DNA from: Gemmata massiliana
GTDB lineage: Bacteria > Planctomycetota > Planctomycetia > Gemmatales > Gemmataceae
DNA length: 64,000 bases
Direction of reading: 5' to 3'
Assembly: GCF_901538265.1 (NCBI RefSeq)
Contig: NZ_LR593886.1
Location: forward strand, 5,973,738 to 6,037,737
The number at the start of each line of letters is the position of its first letter. Positions within the stretch are counted from its first letter, which is position 1. Under the pieces are notes generated by a model. That model ran no database searches and was not told the origin of the DNA. It saw nothing but the letters and a program-made list of their open reading frames with translations. The position numbers and the translations under genes are program-made. Of the stretch, positions 44,107 to 53,520 are shown in pieces.

Positions 44107-45804
44107 TCAAACCGCGGCATCGACCGGCGCGTGCCGGGTTCCCTTGCGCGCGGCCAAGGGGTGCGACGAGAGCGGCTTGTGCGAATCCAAGCCGACTACC
44201 CGTAACACTTTCCCGCCCGCCGCCAGTTCCTGTTCCATCTGGTGCAGCTTTTCCATCGTGCTGTGGTCCACGAGTTTGACTTCCGACAGGTCGAGGACCA
44301 CTTCGTCGCGGTCGGTGGCGTATTTCGCGATCGCGCTCTTGAGGCCGAGCCAGTTCGAGAACACGGCCGCCTGACGCACCTTCAGAACCGCGACCCGTTC
44401 GTCGTCGGTACTCGCCACCTCGATGTCGGCCCGGACGAAGCTCCGGAGCGGGGCGCCGTTGAGGACGTGGATCACCAGTTTCAGCGCGATCCCGGACGCC
44501 ACGCCGATCAGGAGATCGGTACAGAGGGTCACGACGATCGTGGTGACGAACACCACGAGCTGCTCGAGCCCGATCTTGTAGGTGTGGATGAACTCCTTCG
44601 GCGAGGCGAGCCGGAACCCGGTGAACACCAGCATCGCGCCCAGCGCGGCCAGCGGGATCATCCGGATCACGAACGGCACCAACAGGATGAACGCGAGCAG
44701 GAACAGCCCGTGGAAGAAGTTCGCGTACTTGGTCCGCGCGCCGTTGTCGATGTTCGCCTTGCTGCGGACGATCTCGGAGATCATCGGCAGCGCCCCGACG
44801 AACGAACACAAAGTGTTCGCCACGCCCACGGCGAGGAGGTCGCGGTTCTGGTCGGCCTTCCGGCGCCACGGGTCGATCATGTCGACGGCCTGCGAACTGA
44901 GCATCGATTCGATCGTCCCGATCAGCGCGAACAGCACCACGTACTTCACACCGGTCGCGGTCGCGAGACCCGTGAAGTCGGGGAACAGGAACGCGGCGGA
45001 CGGGTTGTCGAGCACGTTCGGGACGTTGACCAGGTACTTCATCGGGTTGCCGACCGATTCGCCGAGGCCCGTGAACCCGAGCCCGAGGGCCATCGGGATC
45101 GAGACGAGGACCACGACCAATTGCGCCGGGACCGGCTTCAGGACCGGAACCCGCGCCTTCAGGAACGGGAACAGGATCATGATCGCCAGCGCGGTCACCC
45201 CGACGATCGCGACGGTTTGGGTCACCGATTGGCCCAGGTTCTCAAAGACCTTCGGGATCGCGATGATCGAATCGATCGGGGCGCCCGGGGGGGCCGATTG
45301 CCCGAGCATCACGAAGAACTGTTTGGCCATGATCGTGATGCCGATCGCCGCCAGCATCCCGTGAACCGGGGTGAGCGGGACCATCTCACCGACCTTACCG
45401 GCCTTGAGCAGCCCGAACAGGATCTGGATCACCCCCGCGGTCACCCCGACCCCGAGTGCGAGCGGGTACCCGTACTTGGCGAGGGTCGCGAGATCCTTCG
45501 GGTCGGTCCCGGGCGGGGCCGCTTCCAACCCCAGTTCGAGCACGGCCCCGGAAACGATCACGATCAGCCCGGCCGCCGGCCCTTTGATGGTCAGTTGCGA
45601 GTTGCTGATGAAGCAGGTGACGATGCCGCCGATGACGGCGGTCCAGATCCCGGCAATGGGCGGGTAGTAACTGGCGGACGCGATGCCCAGGCAGAGCGGC
45701 ATCGCGATCAGGAACACCAGGAAACCGGACAGGAGATCGAACCGAAGGTTCGGGAGCAAACCGGGTGTCAGCGGCGGGGCAGAACTGTGCGCGGGGTCGG
45801 CCAC
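44107..45804 (-). CDS. SulP-family anion transporter with STAS domain
   Basis: A 565-residue inner-membrane protein. The GTG at 45804 is chosen: GAGGA precedes it and the sigma-54 promoter places transcription start near 45828, downstream of the longer GTG at 45834. The membrane part has the SulP start FLVFLIAMPLCLGIASASYYPP and LTPVHGMLAAIGITIMAKQF, and the C-terminal STAS domain reads VVLDLSEVKLVDHSTMEKL near residue 500. SulP members carry sulfate or bicarbonate; several features recall BicA-type bicarbonate carriers, but substrate is not proven. It lies downstream of an NtrC-type regulator and its kinase on the same strand. Confidence 0.92.
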   Translation of the reverse strand: MADPAHSSAPPLTPGLLPNLRFDLLSGFLVFLIAMPLCLGIASASYYPPIAGIWTAVIGGIVTCFISNSQLTIKGPAAGLIVIVSGAVLELGLEAAPPGTDPKDLATLAKYGYPLALGVGVTAGVIQILFGLLKAGKVGEMVPLTPVHGMLAAIGITIMAKQFFVMLGQSAPPGAPIDSIIAIPKVFENLGQSVTQTVAIVGVTALAIMILFPFLKARVPVLKPVPAQLVVVLVSIPMALGLGFTGLGESVGNPMKYLVNVPNVLDNPSAAFLFPDFTGLATATGVKYVVLFALIGTIESMLSSQAVDMIDPWRRKADQNRDLLAVGVANTLCSFVGALPMISEIVRSKANIDNGARTKYANFFHGLFLLAFILLVPFVIRMIPLAALGAMLVFTGFRLASPKEFIHTYKIGLEQLVVFVTTIVVTLCTDLLIGVASGIALKLVIHVLNGAPLRSFVRADIEVASTDDERVAVLKVRQAAVFSNWLGLKSAIAKYATDRDEVVLDLSEVKLVDHSTMEKLHQMEQELAAGGKVLRVVGLDSHKPLSSHPLAARKGTRHAPVDAAV

Positions 45805-45838
45805 GGGGCATCCTCGGGAACTTGTTGGTTCCACTCAA

Positions 45839-45854
45839 GGCAATGCTCGTGCCG
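45839..45854 (-). promoter_or_regulatory. Sigma-54 (-24/-12) promoter of the sulP gene
   Basis: On the minus strand the sequence is CGGCACGAGCATTGCC, matching the consensus TGGCACGN4TTGCW except at the first and last bases. GG and GC are correctly spaced. Predicted start is near 45828, 24 bases before the GTG at 45804. The upstream gene encodes an NtrC-type activator. Confidence 0.82.
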
Positions 45855-45914
45855 TTTGAAAAACGTTGATTTTTCTGTGAAATTCAGTGAGTTCCCGGGA
45901 GGGGCGATGGCCGG

Positions 45915-47378
45915 TTAGCCGTCACCGTGGTCGTCGTCGGACCACACCGAGCGAGCGATGCTGATGCCCAGAGTCCGGATCTTGTTCCGCAGGCTCCCTC
46001 GGGTGATACCGAGGATGCGCGCGGCCTGGAGCTGGTTCCCGTCGGTGTGCTTCAGCACGCGCACGAGAACCTCGCGCTCCATCCGCTCCAGGGACTCCGC
46101 GTACAGGTTCTCGCTGCTCGCGGCGATGCGCCCGCCGACGAACTGGTCCCAGTCGAACGCACCGCTAGCGCCGTTCATCGGTGGTGCATTCGCCACGGAA
46201 CTGGTGGGGTGAAGGACGTGGTCCGGCAGGAAGTCCGCGAGCAGGGCCGAGCCGCTCATCCGGAGGACCGATTGTTTGAGTACGCTCTGCAACTCGCGCA
46301 CGTTACCCGGCCACGTGTACGCGCGGAGCGCGGCCGCCGCGTCGAGCGCGACCTCGGCCACAGGCTTGTTCAGCTCGTGCCCGAACCGCTTCAGGTAGTA
46401 ATCGATCAGCAGCCCCACGTCGTCGCCGCGCTCGCGCAACGGCGGGAGCTTGATCGTGAACACGTTGAGCCGGAAGTACAGGTCGCGCCGGAACCGCCCG
46501 TCCTCGACCATCTTTTCGAGGTCCGCGTTGGTCGCCGCGACCAGGCGCACGTCGGTCTGCACCGTCTCCGCCCCGCCCAGGCGCTCGAACCGCTGCTCCT
46601 GGATGAGGCGCAGCATTTTCGCCTGGGTGAGCGGGGCCATTTCGCCCACTTCGTCGAGGAAAATGGTACCGCCCTGGCACTGCTCGAATTTGCCGATGCG
46701 CTTGCGGTCGGCCCCCGTAAACGCGCCCTTCTCGTGCCCGAACAGTTCACTCTCCAGGAGCGGCTCGGGGATGGCGGCGCAGTTGATCGCCAGGAACGGC
46801 TTGTCGGACCGGCGCGAGTGCTGGTAGATCGCGCGGGCGACCAGTTCCTTCCCCGTACCGCTCTCGCCCAGAACCAGCGCGATCACGTTCTGGCCGGCGA
46901 CCCGGCCGACCGCCTTGTAGACCTCCTGCATGGCCGGGCACCGGCCGAGCAGCACGTCGCCGAAGACCGGGGCCGGTTCGACCTCGGGCATTGTGGCCGG
47001 GGTGCGCATCAACTGGCTGGACTGTACCGCGCGGTCGATGAGCTGCCGCAGGTCCGCCAGCTCCAGCGGCTTGAGCAGGTACTCGTAGGCCCCGTCCTTC
47101 ATCGCTTCGATGGCGAGGTCGGTGGTGCCGTGCCCGGTGACGAGGATGACGGGCACGCGGGCGTCGATCGCGCGCACCTGGCGGAACGTGGTGAGCCCGG
47201 TCGCGTCGGGCAGGTGGACGTCGAGCACGACCACGTCCGGGCGCTCGCGCGCGACTTCCGCGAGCCCCTCGGCCGCGGTGGTCGCGGTGCGCACGGTCAC
47301 CCCGCCGTCCCGGAACGCGCGCTGGAAGGCGTGCCGGATGGCCGGTTCGTCGTCGATCACCAACAGCGTCGGCATCAT
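45915..47378 (-). CDS. NtrC-type sigma-54-dependent response regulator
   Basis: A 487-residue protein. Receiver domain 1-120 with the phospho-acceptor Asp53 (VVVLDVHLP); AAA+ domain from about 140 with Walker A GESGTGKE and the sigma-54 contact loop ESELFGHEKGAFTGA; Walker B GGTIFLDEVGEM; C-terminal Fis-type helix-turn-helix QLQAARILGITRGSL-like (NQLQAARILGITRGSLRNKI). It activates sigma-54 RNA polymerase when phosphorylated. Its start overlaps the stop of the kinase gene by one base (TGATG), so the pair is co-translated. Likely targets are the -24/-12 promoters at 45839-45854 and 48923-48938. Confidence 0.96.
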   Translation of the reverse strand: MMPTLLVIDDEPAIRHAFQRAFRDGGVTVRTATTAAEGLAEVARERPDVVVLDVHLPDATGLTTFRQVRAIDARVPVILVTGHGTTDLAIEAMKDGAYEYLLKPLELADLRQLIDRAVQSSQLMRTPATMPEVEPAPVFGDVLLGRCPAMQEVYKAVGRVAGQNVIALVLGESGTGKELVARAIYQHSRRSDKPFLAINCAAIPEPLLESELFGHEKGAFTGADRKRIGKFEQCQGGTIFLDEVGEMAPLTQAKMLRLIQEQRFERLGGAETVQTDVRLVAATNADLEKMVEDGRFRRDLYFRLNVFTIKLPPLRERGDDVGLLIDYYLKRFGHELNKPVAEVALDAAAALRAYTWPGNVRELQSVLKQSVLRMSGSALLADFLPDHVLHPTSSVANAPPMNGASGAFDWDQFVGGRIAASSENLYAESLERMEREVLVRVLKHTDGNQLQAARILGITRGSLRNKIRTLGISIARSVWSDDDHGDG

Positions 47379-48805
47379 CAGCCCTCGATCGGAAGGCGCA
47401 CGAAGAAGCTCGCCCCGCCGCCCGCCTGGTTCGCCGCGTTCACCGTACCGCCGTGGTCCTCGACGATCCGCCGGGAGATCACCAGCCCCAGCCCCAACCC
47501 CGTGTCCTTGCTACTGGCGAACGGCTGGAACAGGCGCGACATCATCCCCTTCTGAATCCCCGGCCCCGTGTCGGATACCACGATCTCGACTTGGTTTACG
47601 GTGCGGTGGGCCGTCACGGTTAAGGTACCGCCGGTGGGCATCACGTCGAGCGCGTTGAGGGCCAAATTCACGAACACCTGCTGGAGCTGGCCGGCGTCCG
47701 CGGTCAGCATGATCGGGTCGGTGTCCGTTTCCACCTTCGTGGCCACGCGCTGCTTCTCCGCGCGCCCCCGAATCAGCCCCAGAACCGCCCGGAGAACGGT
47801 CTTCAACTCGACCGGTCGGCGCTCCAGTTTCGGCGGCCGGGCGAACTCGAGGAACGTCTGAAGGGACCGCTCCATGCGCCGGATCTCGGCCTCGATCACG
47901 CTCAGGTCCTCGGTCGCGAGCCCGGCCGCGTCCTCCAGCCCGGCCTGGACCAGCATTTTGATGGACGTGAGCGGGTTCCGTAACTCGTGCCCCACGCCCG
48001 CGGCGAGCTGCCCGACGGCGGCGAGTTGTTCGGCCCGGGCCACCTCGCGCTCGCGCTCGCCGAGCTGCCGCACGACCTCCTCGATGCGGTCGGTGAGGGA
48101 GTCGAGGTCTTCGTGCAGCCGGCCGAACTCGAAGTCGCCGGTGAGTACGATCTCCGGCGGGTCCGGGCCGAGCATGCCCGCCGCGTCGCGGATCTGCACC
48201 CGCAGGCGCCGGATGGACTGGCTCAGGAGCCGTGCGGCCGCGTAGCCGGACACCAGCCCGGCCACCGCGCCCAGCCCGCCGACGACCGCCATCCCCCACG
48301 CGAGCTGGCTCAGCACGCGCTCGTGCTGGGCGGTCGTTTCTTCGACCCGCTGGTCGTTGAACGCTTCGAGCTCGCGGCACGGGTACAAGACGTTGTTTTC
48401 GAGGTAGTCGGTGGCCTCGGTCACCCGGGCCGCGTGCGCCGGGTCGCCCTTCGGTGGGAGCGACTGCCACAGCGCGAGGTACCGCGTGACCCCGTCGTCG
48501 AGCCGGGCCGAGAGCGTTTTCTCTTCCGGGTGGTTCGCGAGTTTGCGGATCTCGGTCAGGTGCGTTTGCGCGCGGGTGTGCAGTTCGGCGACCGATTCGA
48601 CCTGGTTGAGTTCGAGCGCGATGAGCGTGTTCAGGCACCCGCGCAGGTCGGCCGCGGCCCGGCGGCTGGACACGTTCTCCCGCAACACGCTGGTGATCGT
48701 GGCCTGCTGGTGGAACAGCGAGATGGCCGTGAACGCGCACAGCGCCACGATGCACAGCGTGCCGAGCGAGACGGGACCGAGGAACCGCCACCGGAGGCCG
48801 CTCAT
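47378..48805 (-). CDS. Membrane sensor histidine kinase (NtrB-like)
   Basis: A 475-residue kinase. Two membrane helices (about 9-31 and 168-195) bracket a periplasmic helical sensor of about 135 residues, probably a four-helix-bundle. A HAMP-like linker precedes the H box VGHELRNPLTSIKMLVQAG near residue 275, and the ATPase has N box VNLALNALDVMP, G1 VSDTGPGI and G2 GLGLGLVISRRI. It should phosphorylate the NtrC-type protein encoded immediately downstream. GGAAG precedes the ATG. The signal sensed is unknown. Confidence 0.95.
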   Translation of the reverse strand: MSGLRWRFLGPVSLGTLCIVALCAFTAISLFHQQATITSVLRENVSSRRAAADLRGCLNTLIALELNQVESVAELHTRAQTHLTEIRKLANHPEEKTLSARLDDGVTRYLALWQSLPPKGDPAHAARVTEATDYLENNVLYPCRELEAFNDQRVEETTAQHERVLSQLAWGMAVVGGLGAVAGLVSGYAAARLLSQSIRRLRVQIRDAAGMLGPDPPEIVLTGDFEFGRLHEDLDSLTDRIEEVVRQLGEREREVARAEQLAAVGQLAAGVGHELRNPLTSIKMLVQAGLEDAAGLATEDLSVIEAEIRRMERSLQTFLEFARPPKLERRPVELKTVLRAVLGLIRGRAEKQRVATKVETDTDPIMLTADAGQLQQVFVNLALNALDVMPTGGTLTVTAHRTVNQVEIVVSDTGPGIQKGMMSRLFQPFASSKDTGLGLGLVISRRIVEDHGGTVNAANQAGGGASFFVRLPIEG

Positions 48806-49287
48806 GTCGATCTTCCTTCCAATAGAACGTTACATGATCGGTGCGCGGCCAAACTGGTCGCATCGAGATCAGCAATTTCGGGCATTTGGTTCACTTCTGC
48901 GTGATTTCTCGGAAACGGGCATTGGCGCGTCAGTTGCATTCAAAGATTTTGAACCTTATACGGAGCCGCGTGAGCGCGCCTCGACATTACGAGGCAGGGT
49001 TCCCCGCCAAATGCGCTCGGGGAACCGGTCGGAGCGACCGCGGCAGCCGACGACCCTTCCGGACCGAGGGCGCTCGCGGAGCGATACCCTCGGTTTTCCG
49101 ATTTGGGGCGCCCGGCTCGGATTATGTTACAGCACTCGCGGCGCGGTATGCTGGTTCTTTGAACTCGCGGCGACCGGTCCTAATAACGCAGTTGGCAATT
49201 CGATGAGGACGTCGATGACCCGGAGTGAGAAGCGGGCGGCCGGTGGTTGTACTCTCAGATTCGGAAGCCGAGCGACGGGAGGTTCAC
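48806..49287. other. Divergent control region between kinase and nuoL-like genes
   Basis: About 480 bases with no credible gene. It contains a near-perfect sigma-54 promoter at 48923-48938 directed toward the nuoL-like gene, leaving a leader of about 338 bases. No additional hairpin stands out in that leader. Confidence 0.6.
48923..48938 (+). promoter_or_regulatory. Sigma-54 (-24/-12) promoter of the nuoL-like operon
   Basis: TGGCGCGTCAGTTGCA matches TGGCACGN4TTGCW at every defined position but one (A5 to G), with the GG-GC spacing exact. The predicted start is near 48950, 338 bases before the GTG of the nuoL-like gene. Confidence 0.78.
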
Positions 49288-50724
49288 GTGCCTGATCTCG
49301 CCCGGCTCTCGACGTTCGCGGGCCTGGTTGCGCTCGTGGCGCCGGTGGCCCTGGTCGCGGTTCTCGGGATGCCGTCCCTGGTCGGGCGCCCGCTGTCCGA
49401 GCGGGCGACGGGGCGCGCGTGCCGGTGGTTCATCGCGCTGGGGTTCCTCGCGACCCTCGGTGTGTTCGTCTTCATGCTCGTGACCGGGGACCGGCACGTC
49501 GTCGTAAACTTGGGCAACTGGGTGTCGATCCACGACACGCGCGAGAGCGCCCACTATCACTTCGCGGTGAAGTTCGAGTTCGACCGGCTCTCAGTCCCGC
49601 TCGCGCTGCTGTCGTTCACCTTGTGCGGAACGATTGGCGCGTTCGCGGTGAAGTACCTGCACCGCGAACCGGGGTACAACCGGTTCTTCGTGCTGTTCTC
49701 GGTGTTCCTTACCGGGATGGTAACTGCGTCGCTGGCCGACACGATCGAGACCCTGTTCGCGGGGTGGGAACTGGTCGGGCTCTCGAGCGCACTGTTGGTC
49801 GCGTTCTTCCACGAGCGCCCCGCACCGTCGCGAAACGGGTTGCGGGTGTGGATCGTGTACCGGGTGTCCGATGCGGCACTCCTGTTCGCGGCCGTCGTGC
49901 TCCACCACGTGACCGGCGAGGGAGACTTCGACCAACTCATGGGGGCCGAAGCGTGGCCCTACGGGCGCGTGGCGCTGCCCGAACTTCAGGCTCTGGGAAT
50001 CGGGTTGCTGCTGTTGCTCGCGGCGGCCGGGAAGTCGGCGCTGGTGCCGTTCTCGGGGTGGTTACCGCGAGCGATGGAAGGGCCGACGCCGTCGAGTGCA
50101 GTGTTTTATGGCGCGCTGTCGGTTCACCTCGGGGCGTTCCTGCTGCTCCGGCTCAGCCCGCTCATTGCCGTTTCCATGTGGCTCGCGCTGGCGGTTGTGG
50201 CGCTCGGGCTTACGACCGCGGTGTACGCCTACATTGCCGGGACCGTGCAGACGGACATCAAGAGCGCCCTGTCGTTCGCGTCACTGGCCCAAGTCGGGAT
50301 CATCGTCACGGAGATCGGGTTGGGGCACTGGGTGTCGTTCCTGTGGTACGTGGCCCTCGCGCACTTGCTCAGCCACGCCTGTTTGCGAACGCTCCAGTTC
50401 CTCCGCGCCCCGACGCTGTTGCAGGACTACCGCATTCTCGAAAACGCGATCGGCGACCGGCTCCCGCGCCCGCCCGGTCCCCTGGCTGCTGCCCCTGGCC
50501 CGTTGCGCACGCGACTCTACCGGTTCGCGCTCGAACGCGGGTACCTGGACACGTTCCTGGCCGACTTCGTGGCGCGGCCGTTCGTACTCGTGTTCCGGTG
50601 GTTCGACCGGTTGGAACACCGGTGGACTGCGTTCCTCAACGGGACGCGCGAACCGGCCCCGCCGCCCGCATCGCCTGCCGATAAGCTCAAACAGGTTCCG
50701 GAACTCGCGGAGCAACGCCCATGA
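49288..50724 (+). CDS. NuoL/MrpA-like proton-conducting membrane subunit
   Basis: A 478-residue polytopic protein from a GTG with GGGAGG five bases upstream. It matches the proton_antipo_M domain: [20 protein letters not shown] then [18 protein letters not shown] near residue 160, and the lysine helix [20 protein letters not shown] then [17 protein letters not shown] near residues 250-280. It lacks the long lateral helix of complex I NuoL. It probably moves H+ or Na+. Its stop overlaps the next gene's start by four bases. No other Nuo genes are nearby, so it is not part of a normal complex I cluster. Confidence 0.87.
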   Translation: MPDLARLSTFAGLVALVAPVALVAVLGMPSLVGRPLSERATGRACRWFIALGFLATLGVFVFMLVTGDRHVVVNLGNWVSIHDTRESAHYHFAVKFEFDRLSVPLALLSFTLCGTIGAFAVKYLHREPGYNRFFVLFSVFLTGMVTASLADTIETLFAGWELVGLSSALLVAFFHERPAPSRNGLRVWIVYRVSDAALLFAAVVLHHVTGEGDFDQLMGAEAWPYGRVALPELQALGIGLLLLLAAAGKSALVPFSGWLPRAMEGPTPSSAVFYGALSVHLGAFLLLRLSPLIAVSMWLALAVVALGLTTAVYAYIAGTVQTDIKSALSFASLAQVGIIVTEIGLGHWVSFLWYVALAHLLSHACLRTLQFLRAPTLLQDYRILENAIGDRLPRPPGPLAAAPGPLRTRLYRFALERGYLDTFLADFVARPFVLVFRWFDRLEHRWTAFLNGTREPAPPPASPADKLKQVPELAEQRP

Positions 50725-52109
50725 ACTTCGCGTCCGTTCCCTGGCTCGAACTGGCCGTCGCGATCCCCCTATTCGGCGCGTTCTGCCTCGCACGGAGCCG
50801 GGACGCGCTGTCGGCGTCGCGCTGGTGCCTCGGGTTCCTGGGGGCCGGGTTGGTGTGCGCGGTTGTGGCGTGGGGCGGGTTCGTGGGCGGGCAGACCGTC
50901 GACGGGACGAGCCGCTTCGACCTGCTCCCGCTGCTGTTCGATCGCAAGGTGTTTTCCCTGGACGCGCTCAGCGCGCCGCTGGTCCCGTTGCTGGCGCTGC
51001 TCCACTTCCTGACGGCGCTGGCCACCGCACGAACGAAGATGTCGCGTTTCTCGTTCGCGTGGCTCTTGGCGAGTTCCGCACTGCGGATCGCAGTGTTCGC
51101 GTGCAAGATGCCGTGGGATCTGGGCGTGCTACTGGTGCTCGCCGTTGTGCCGCCGTACTTCGAGTTGCGCCGGCGCGGGAGCCCGACGCGCGTGTACGTC
51201 ATCCACATGGCCCTGTTCGTGAGCCTGCTCGTCGCGGGACTGGTGACGGAAGGCGAGCTCTCGCTGGCCCTTTTAATGGGCGCGGTGCTGGTGCGCAGCG
51301 GAACGGTGCCCGTTCACGTTTGGGTGACGGACCTGTTCGAGAACTGTTCGTTCGGTACCGCGCTTCTGATTGTTACACCGATTACGGGTATGTATGCGGC
51401 GATGCGACTCGTTCTGCCGGCGCAACCGCCGGAGTGGGTGTTGCAGGGGATCGGGGGCGTGTCGCTGCTCACAGCGGTCTACGCGGCGGGCATGTCGGTG
51501 GTGCAAACGGACGCGCGCCGGTTCTTCGCGTTCCTGTTCCTGAGTCACGCCTCGCTGGTGCTGGTTGGGTTGGAACTACACACCACAATTAGTCTCACGG
51601 GAGCGCTGGCCCTTTGGGGGTCTGTGATTGTGTCGCTGGGCGGGTTCGGGCTGACGCTCCGCGCCATTGAAGCCCGGTTCGGGCGGCTCTTACTGTCCGA
51701 GTTTCGCGGGCTGTACGCAGCGTCGCCGTCGCTAGCGGTGTGCTTCCTGTTGACCGGGCTGGCGAGCGTCGGGTTCCCGGGGATGTCCGGGTTCGTGGCG
51801 GCCGAGTTGCTGGTGGACGGGGCGGTGGTGGCGAGTCCGATCGTCGGGCTGGTCGTGCTCGTCGCTGCGGCACTAAATGGGGTCGCGGTACTGAGGGCGT
51901 ACTTCGCACTGTTCACCGGGGATCGGTACACGCCGCGCGTTCCGCTAGGAATCACCATCCGTGAACGCGGTGCGGTGCTGGCGCTCACAGTGCTGATCTT
52001 CGCCGGCGGGTTCTTCCCGCAAGCGTACATCGAGTCTCGTCACCAGGCCGCAGAAATGACGCTCGAAGGCCGGAGCGCGGAGAAGCCGGCGCCGCCGTCT
52101 CACCCGTGA
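50721..52109 (+). CDS. NuoM/MrpD-like membrane subunit
   Basis: A 462-residue polytopic protein coupled to the preceding gene by an ATGA overlap. It shows the antiporter-subunit pattern in shortened form: [20 protein letters not shown] near residue 75, [20 protein letters not shown] near residue 195 (an Arg stands near where complex I subunits have the pumping Lys), and [20 protein letters not shown] near residue 330. It probably forms a two-subunit proton or sodium translocating unit with its neighbour. Its pairing with a SulP gene under sigma-54 control recalls, without matching, the DAB inorganic-carbon systems; no DabA homologue is present. Confidence 0.82.
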   Translation: MNFASVPWLELAVAIPLFGAFCLARSRDALSASRWCLGFLGAGLVCAVVAWGGFVGGQTVDGTSRFDLLPLLFDRKVFSLDALSAPLVPLLALLHFLTALATARTKMSRFSFAWLLASSALRIAVFACKMPWDLGVLLVLAVVPPYFELRRRGSPTRVYVIHMALFVSLLVAGLVTEGELSLALLMGAVLVRSGTVPVHVWVTDLFENCSFGTALLIVTPITGMYAAMRLVLPAQPPEWVLQGIGGVSLLTAVYAAGMSVVQTDARRFFAFLFLSHASLVLVGLELHTTISLTGALALWGSVIVSLGGFGLTLRAIEARFGRLLLSEFRGLYAASPSLAVCFLLTGLASVGFPGMSGFVAAELLVDGAVVASPIVGLVVLVAAALNGVAVLRAYFALFTGDRYTPRVPLGITIRERGAVLALTVLIFAGGFFPQAYIESRHQAAEMTLEGRSAEKPAPPSHP

Positions 52110-52252
52110 CAGCGGTCCGCCAGGGGTTGCGCACGCGCCTCACCCCTGGCTACTCGCTTGCGCCCCTGTGGGGCCAAAACGTGCCCTTTGTCTGATTCGC
52201 GTTACCTGCGTGATCCGCGGCTCTTTTTCTGCTTTCTTCGCTGCCCACGCCC

Positions 52253-52891
52253 TTAGTACGCCACCGTGAACCGCTTGCGGATGTGCTTCGGTGTTTCGAC
52301 CTCATCGACCAGCGCGATCGCGTAGTCTTCGGCCGAGATCCGGCTCTGCCCGTTCGCGTCGACGAGGAGTTGGTCGGCGCCCACGCGGAACTTGCCCGTT
52401 CGCGTGCCGGGTTCGATCAGCGCGGGCGGGCTGATGTAGGTCCATTCCAAGTCGTTGCCTTCTTTCCGGTACACTTCGAGCGCGTCGCGGTGGGCCAGAG
52501 CGATCCCCTTCCACGCGGCCGGGAACTCGGGCGTATCGACCACCTGCACGCCCGGCGCGACTTCGAGGCTTCCCGCCCCGCCGACCACGATGAGCCGCTT
52601 CACCCCGGCAGCCTTCAGTCCGGCGATCTGTGCGCGGGCCGCGTCCACCGTCTTCGAGGCGTCCTGACCGCCGCTCGGACCGAACGCGCTCACAACCACA
52701 TCGTGCCCGCTCGCCACACTCGCGAGGCTCTTGGCATCGATCACATCACCCTTCACGGCCTTGACCCGATCTTGCGCCGGCACTTTGGACGGGTCGCGTG
52801 TCACGGCGGTGACGGTGTGGCCGCGCGAGAGCGCTTCGGCCAGGATGCGTTGACCGATCGTTCCGCTTGCACCAATCAATAGGATCTTCAC
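52253..52891 (-). CDS. NAD(P)-binding oxidoreductase, YwnB-like
   Basis: A 212-residue atypical SDR with the motif ILLIGASGTIGQRILAEALS at residues 3-22 and GAGSLEVAPGVQVVDTPEF near residue 105. It resembles YwnB/NmrA-type NAD(P)H-binding proteins. It starts at a GTG. The upstream gene on the same strand encodes an Rrf2 regulator, the same pairing as ywnA-ywnB in Bacillus. A candidate operator (CTGTAA-N9-TTACAG) lies between them. The substrate is unknown; a quinone or carbonyl reductase function under thiol stress is plausible. Confidence 0.85.
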   Translation of the reverse strand: MKILLIGASGTIGQRILAEALSRGHTVTAVTRDPSKVPAQDRVKAVKGDVIDAKSLASVASGHDVVVSAFGPSGGQDASKTVDAARAQIAGLKAAGVKRLIVVGGAGSLEVAPGVQVVDTPEFPAAWKGIALAHRDALEVYRKEGNDLEWTYISPPALIEPGTRTGKFRVGADQLLVDANGQSRISAEDYAIALVDEVETPKHIRKRFTVAY

Positions 52892-52903
52892 GGGTAGCCC
52901 TTT

Positions 52904-52928
52904 CTGTAATCGATCCAGTTACAGTAAC
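52904..52928. promoter_or_regulatory. Candidate Rrf2 operator upstream of the oxidoreductase
   Basis: CTGTAATCGATCCAGTTACA then GTAAC: an inverted repeat CTGTAA-N9-TTACAG. The 12-mer AGTTACAGTAAC recurs with one change (AGTTACAGTTAC) upstream of the Rrf2 gene at 53399-53410. Confidence 0.6.
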
Positions 52929-52942
52929 GAGCAAAAAAACAC

Positions 52943-53365
52943 CTATTTCGCTGCTTTCACTTGTCGAACAACGTCCGCAACGGTCGTCTGAGCGAGGCTC
53001 TTGGTCATCGCGTCTTCGGCCGCGTCGAGAGTGGGAGCCAGTGCCCCCTGAATGTGGCACCCGACCGGACACGCCGGGTTGGGCGGCTGCGGGTGCGAGG
53101 CGAACAAGTCGCCAGTCTCGACCGCGCGGTACACGGCGAGCAAATTGATTTCCTCCGCCGGCCGCGCGAGCCGCGCTCCGCCTCGTGCGCCCTCTTGTGT
53201 CGCCACTAACCCCGCCTTCGCGAGCAGCGCCAGAATCCGACGAATGACCACCGGGTTCGTGTTGACGCTCCCCGCGATCCAGTCGGACGTGAGCGGCTCA
53301 CCGTCGCCGTGCGCGAGCAAGGCGAGAACGTGCGACGCGATCACGAATCGGCTGCTTTTTGTCAT
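52943..53365 (-). CDS. Rrf2-family transcriptional regulator, YwnA-like
   Basis: A 140-residue protein beginning MTKSSRFVIASHVLALLAHG. The winged-helix Rrf2 pattern is clear: SVNTNPVVIRRILALLAKAG near residue 33 and TQEGARGGARLARPAEEINL near 56. Instead of the three-Cys iron-sulfur cluster of IscR/NsrR it has only CPVGC near residue 100, which suggests thiol- or ligand-based sensing. It probably represses itself and the adjacent oxidoreductase through the shared AGTTACAGT sites. Confidence 0.88.
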   Translation of the reverse strand: MTKSSRFVIASHVLALLAHGDGEPLTSDWIAGSVNTNPVVIRRILALLAKAGLVATQEGARGGARLARPAEEINLLAVYRAVETGDLFASHPQPPNPACPVGCHIQGALAPTLDAAEDAMTKSLAQTTVADVVRQVKAAK

Positions 53366-53398
53366 GACTTCGGGCACGTCATTGACTGTGCCAATCTT

Positions 53399-53410
53399 AG
53401 TTACAGTTAC
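53399..53410. promoter_or_regulatory. Candidate Rrf2 operator upstream of the Rrf2 gene
   Basis: AGTTACAGTTAC, 34 bases upstream of the regulator's ATG, matching the sequence at 52917-52928 in 11 of 12 positions. Suggests autoregulation. Confidence 0.55.
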
Positions 53411-53490
53411 CTCGAACCGCGCCGGACCTTTCAGGGAATTTACGAATAGAACCCAGGCCGCGGTGAACTCCCCTGTTGTTATACCCGCGC

Positions 53491-53518
53491 TTGCTCTGGG
53501 GGTGGGTTCGGGTAAGCT
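53491..53518 (+). promoter_or_regulatory. Promoter-like boxes of structured RNA copy 1
   Basis: TTGCTC, 16 bases, then TAAGCT. The same arrangement (TTGCTC-16-TATGTT) precedes copy 2 at 56349-56376, with the intervening bases largely different. This would place the start at the first base of the closing stem. Confidence 0.6.
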
Positions 53519-53520
53519 GT

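Noticed and set aside
43623..44120. Minus-strand 165-codon frame
   Set aside because: Contains repeat-derived peptides and lacks a ribosome site or family resemblance.
49288..52109. NuoL/NuoM-like genes as part of respiratory complex I
   Set aside because: No other nuo genes are adjacent, both proteins are short, and they have a separate sigma-54 promoter.
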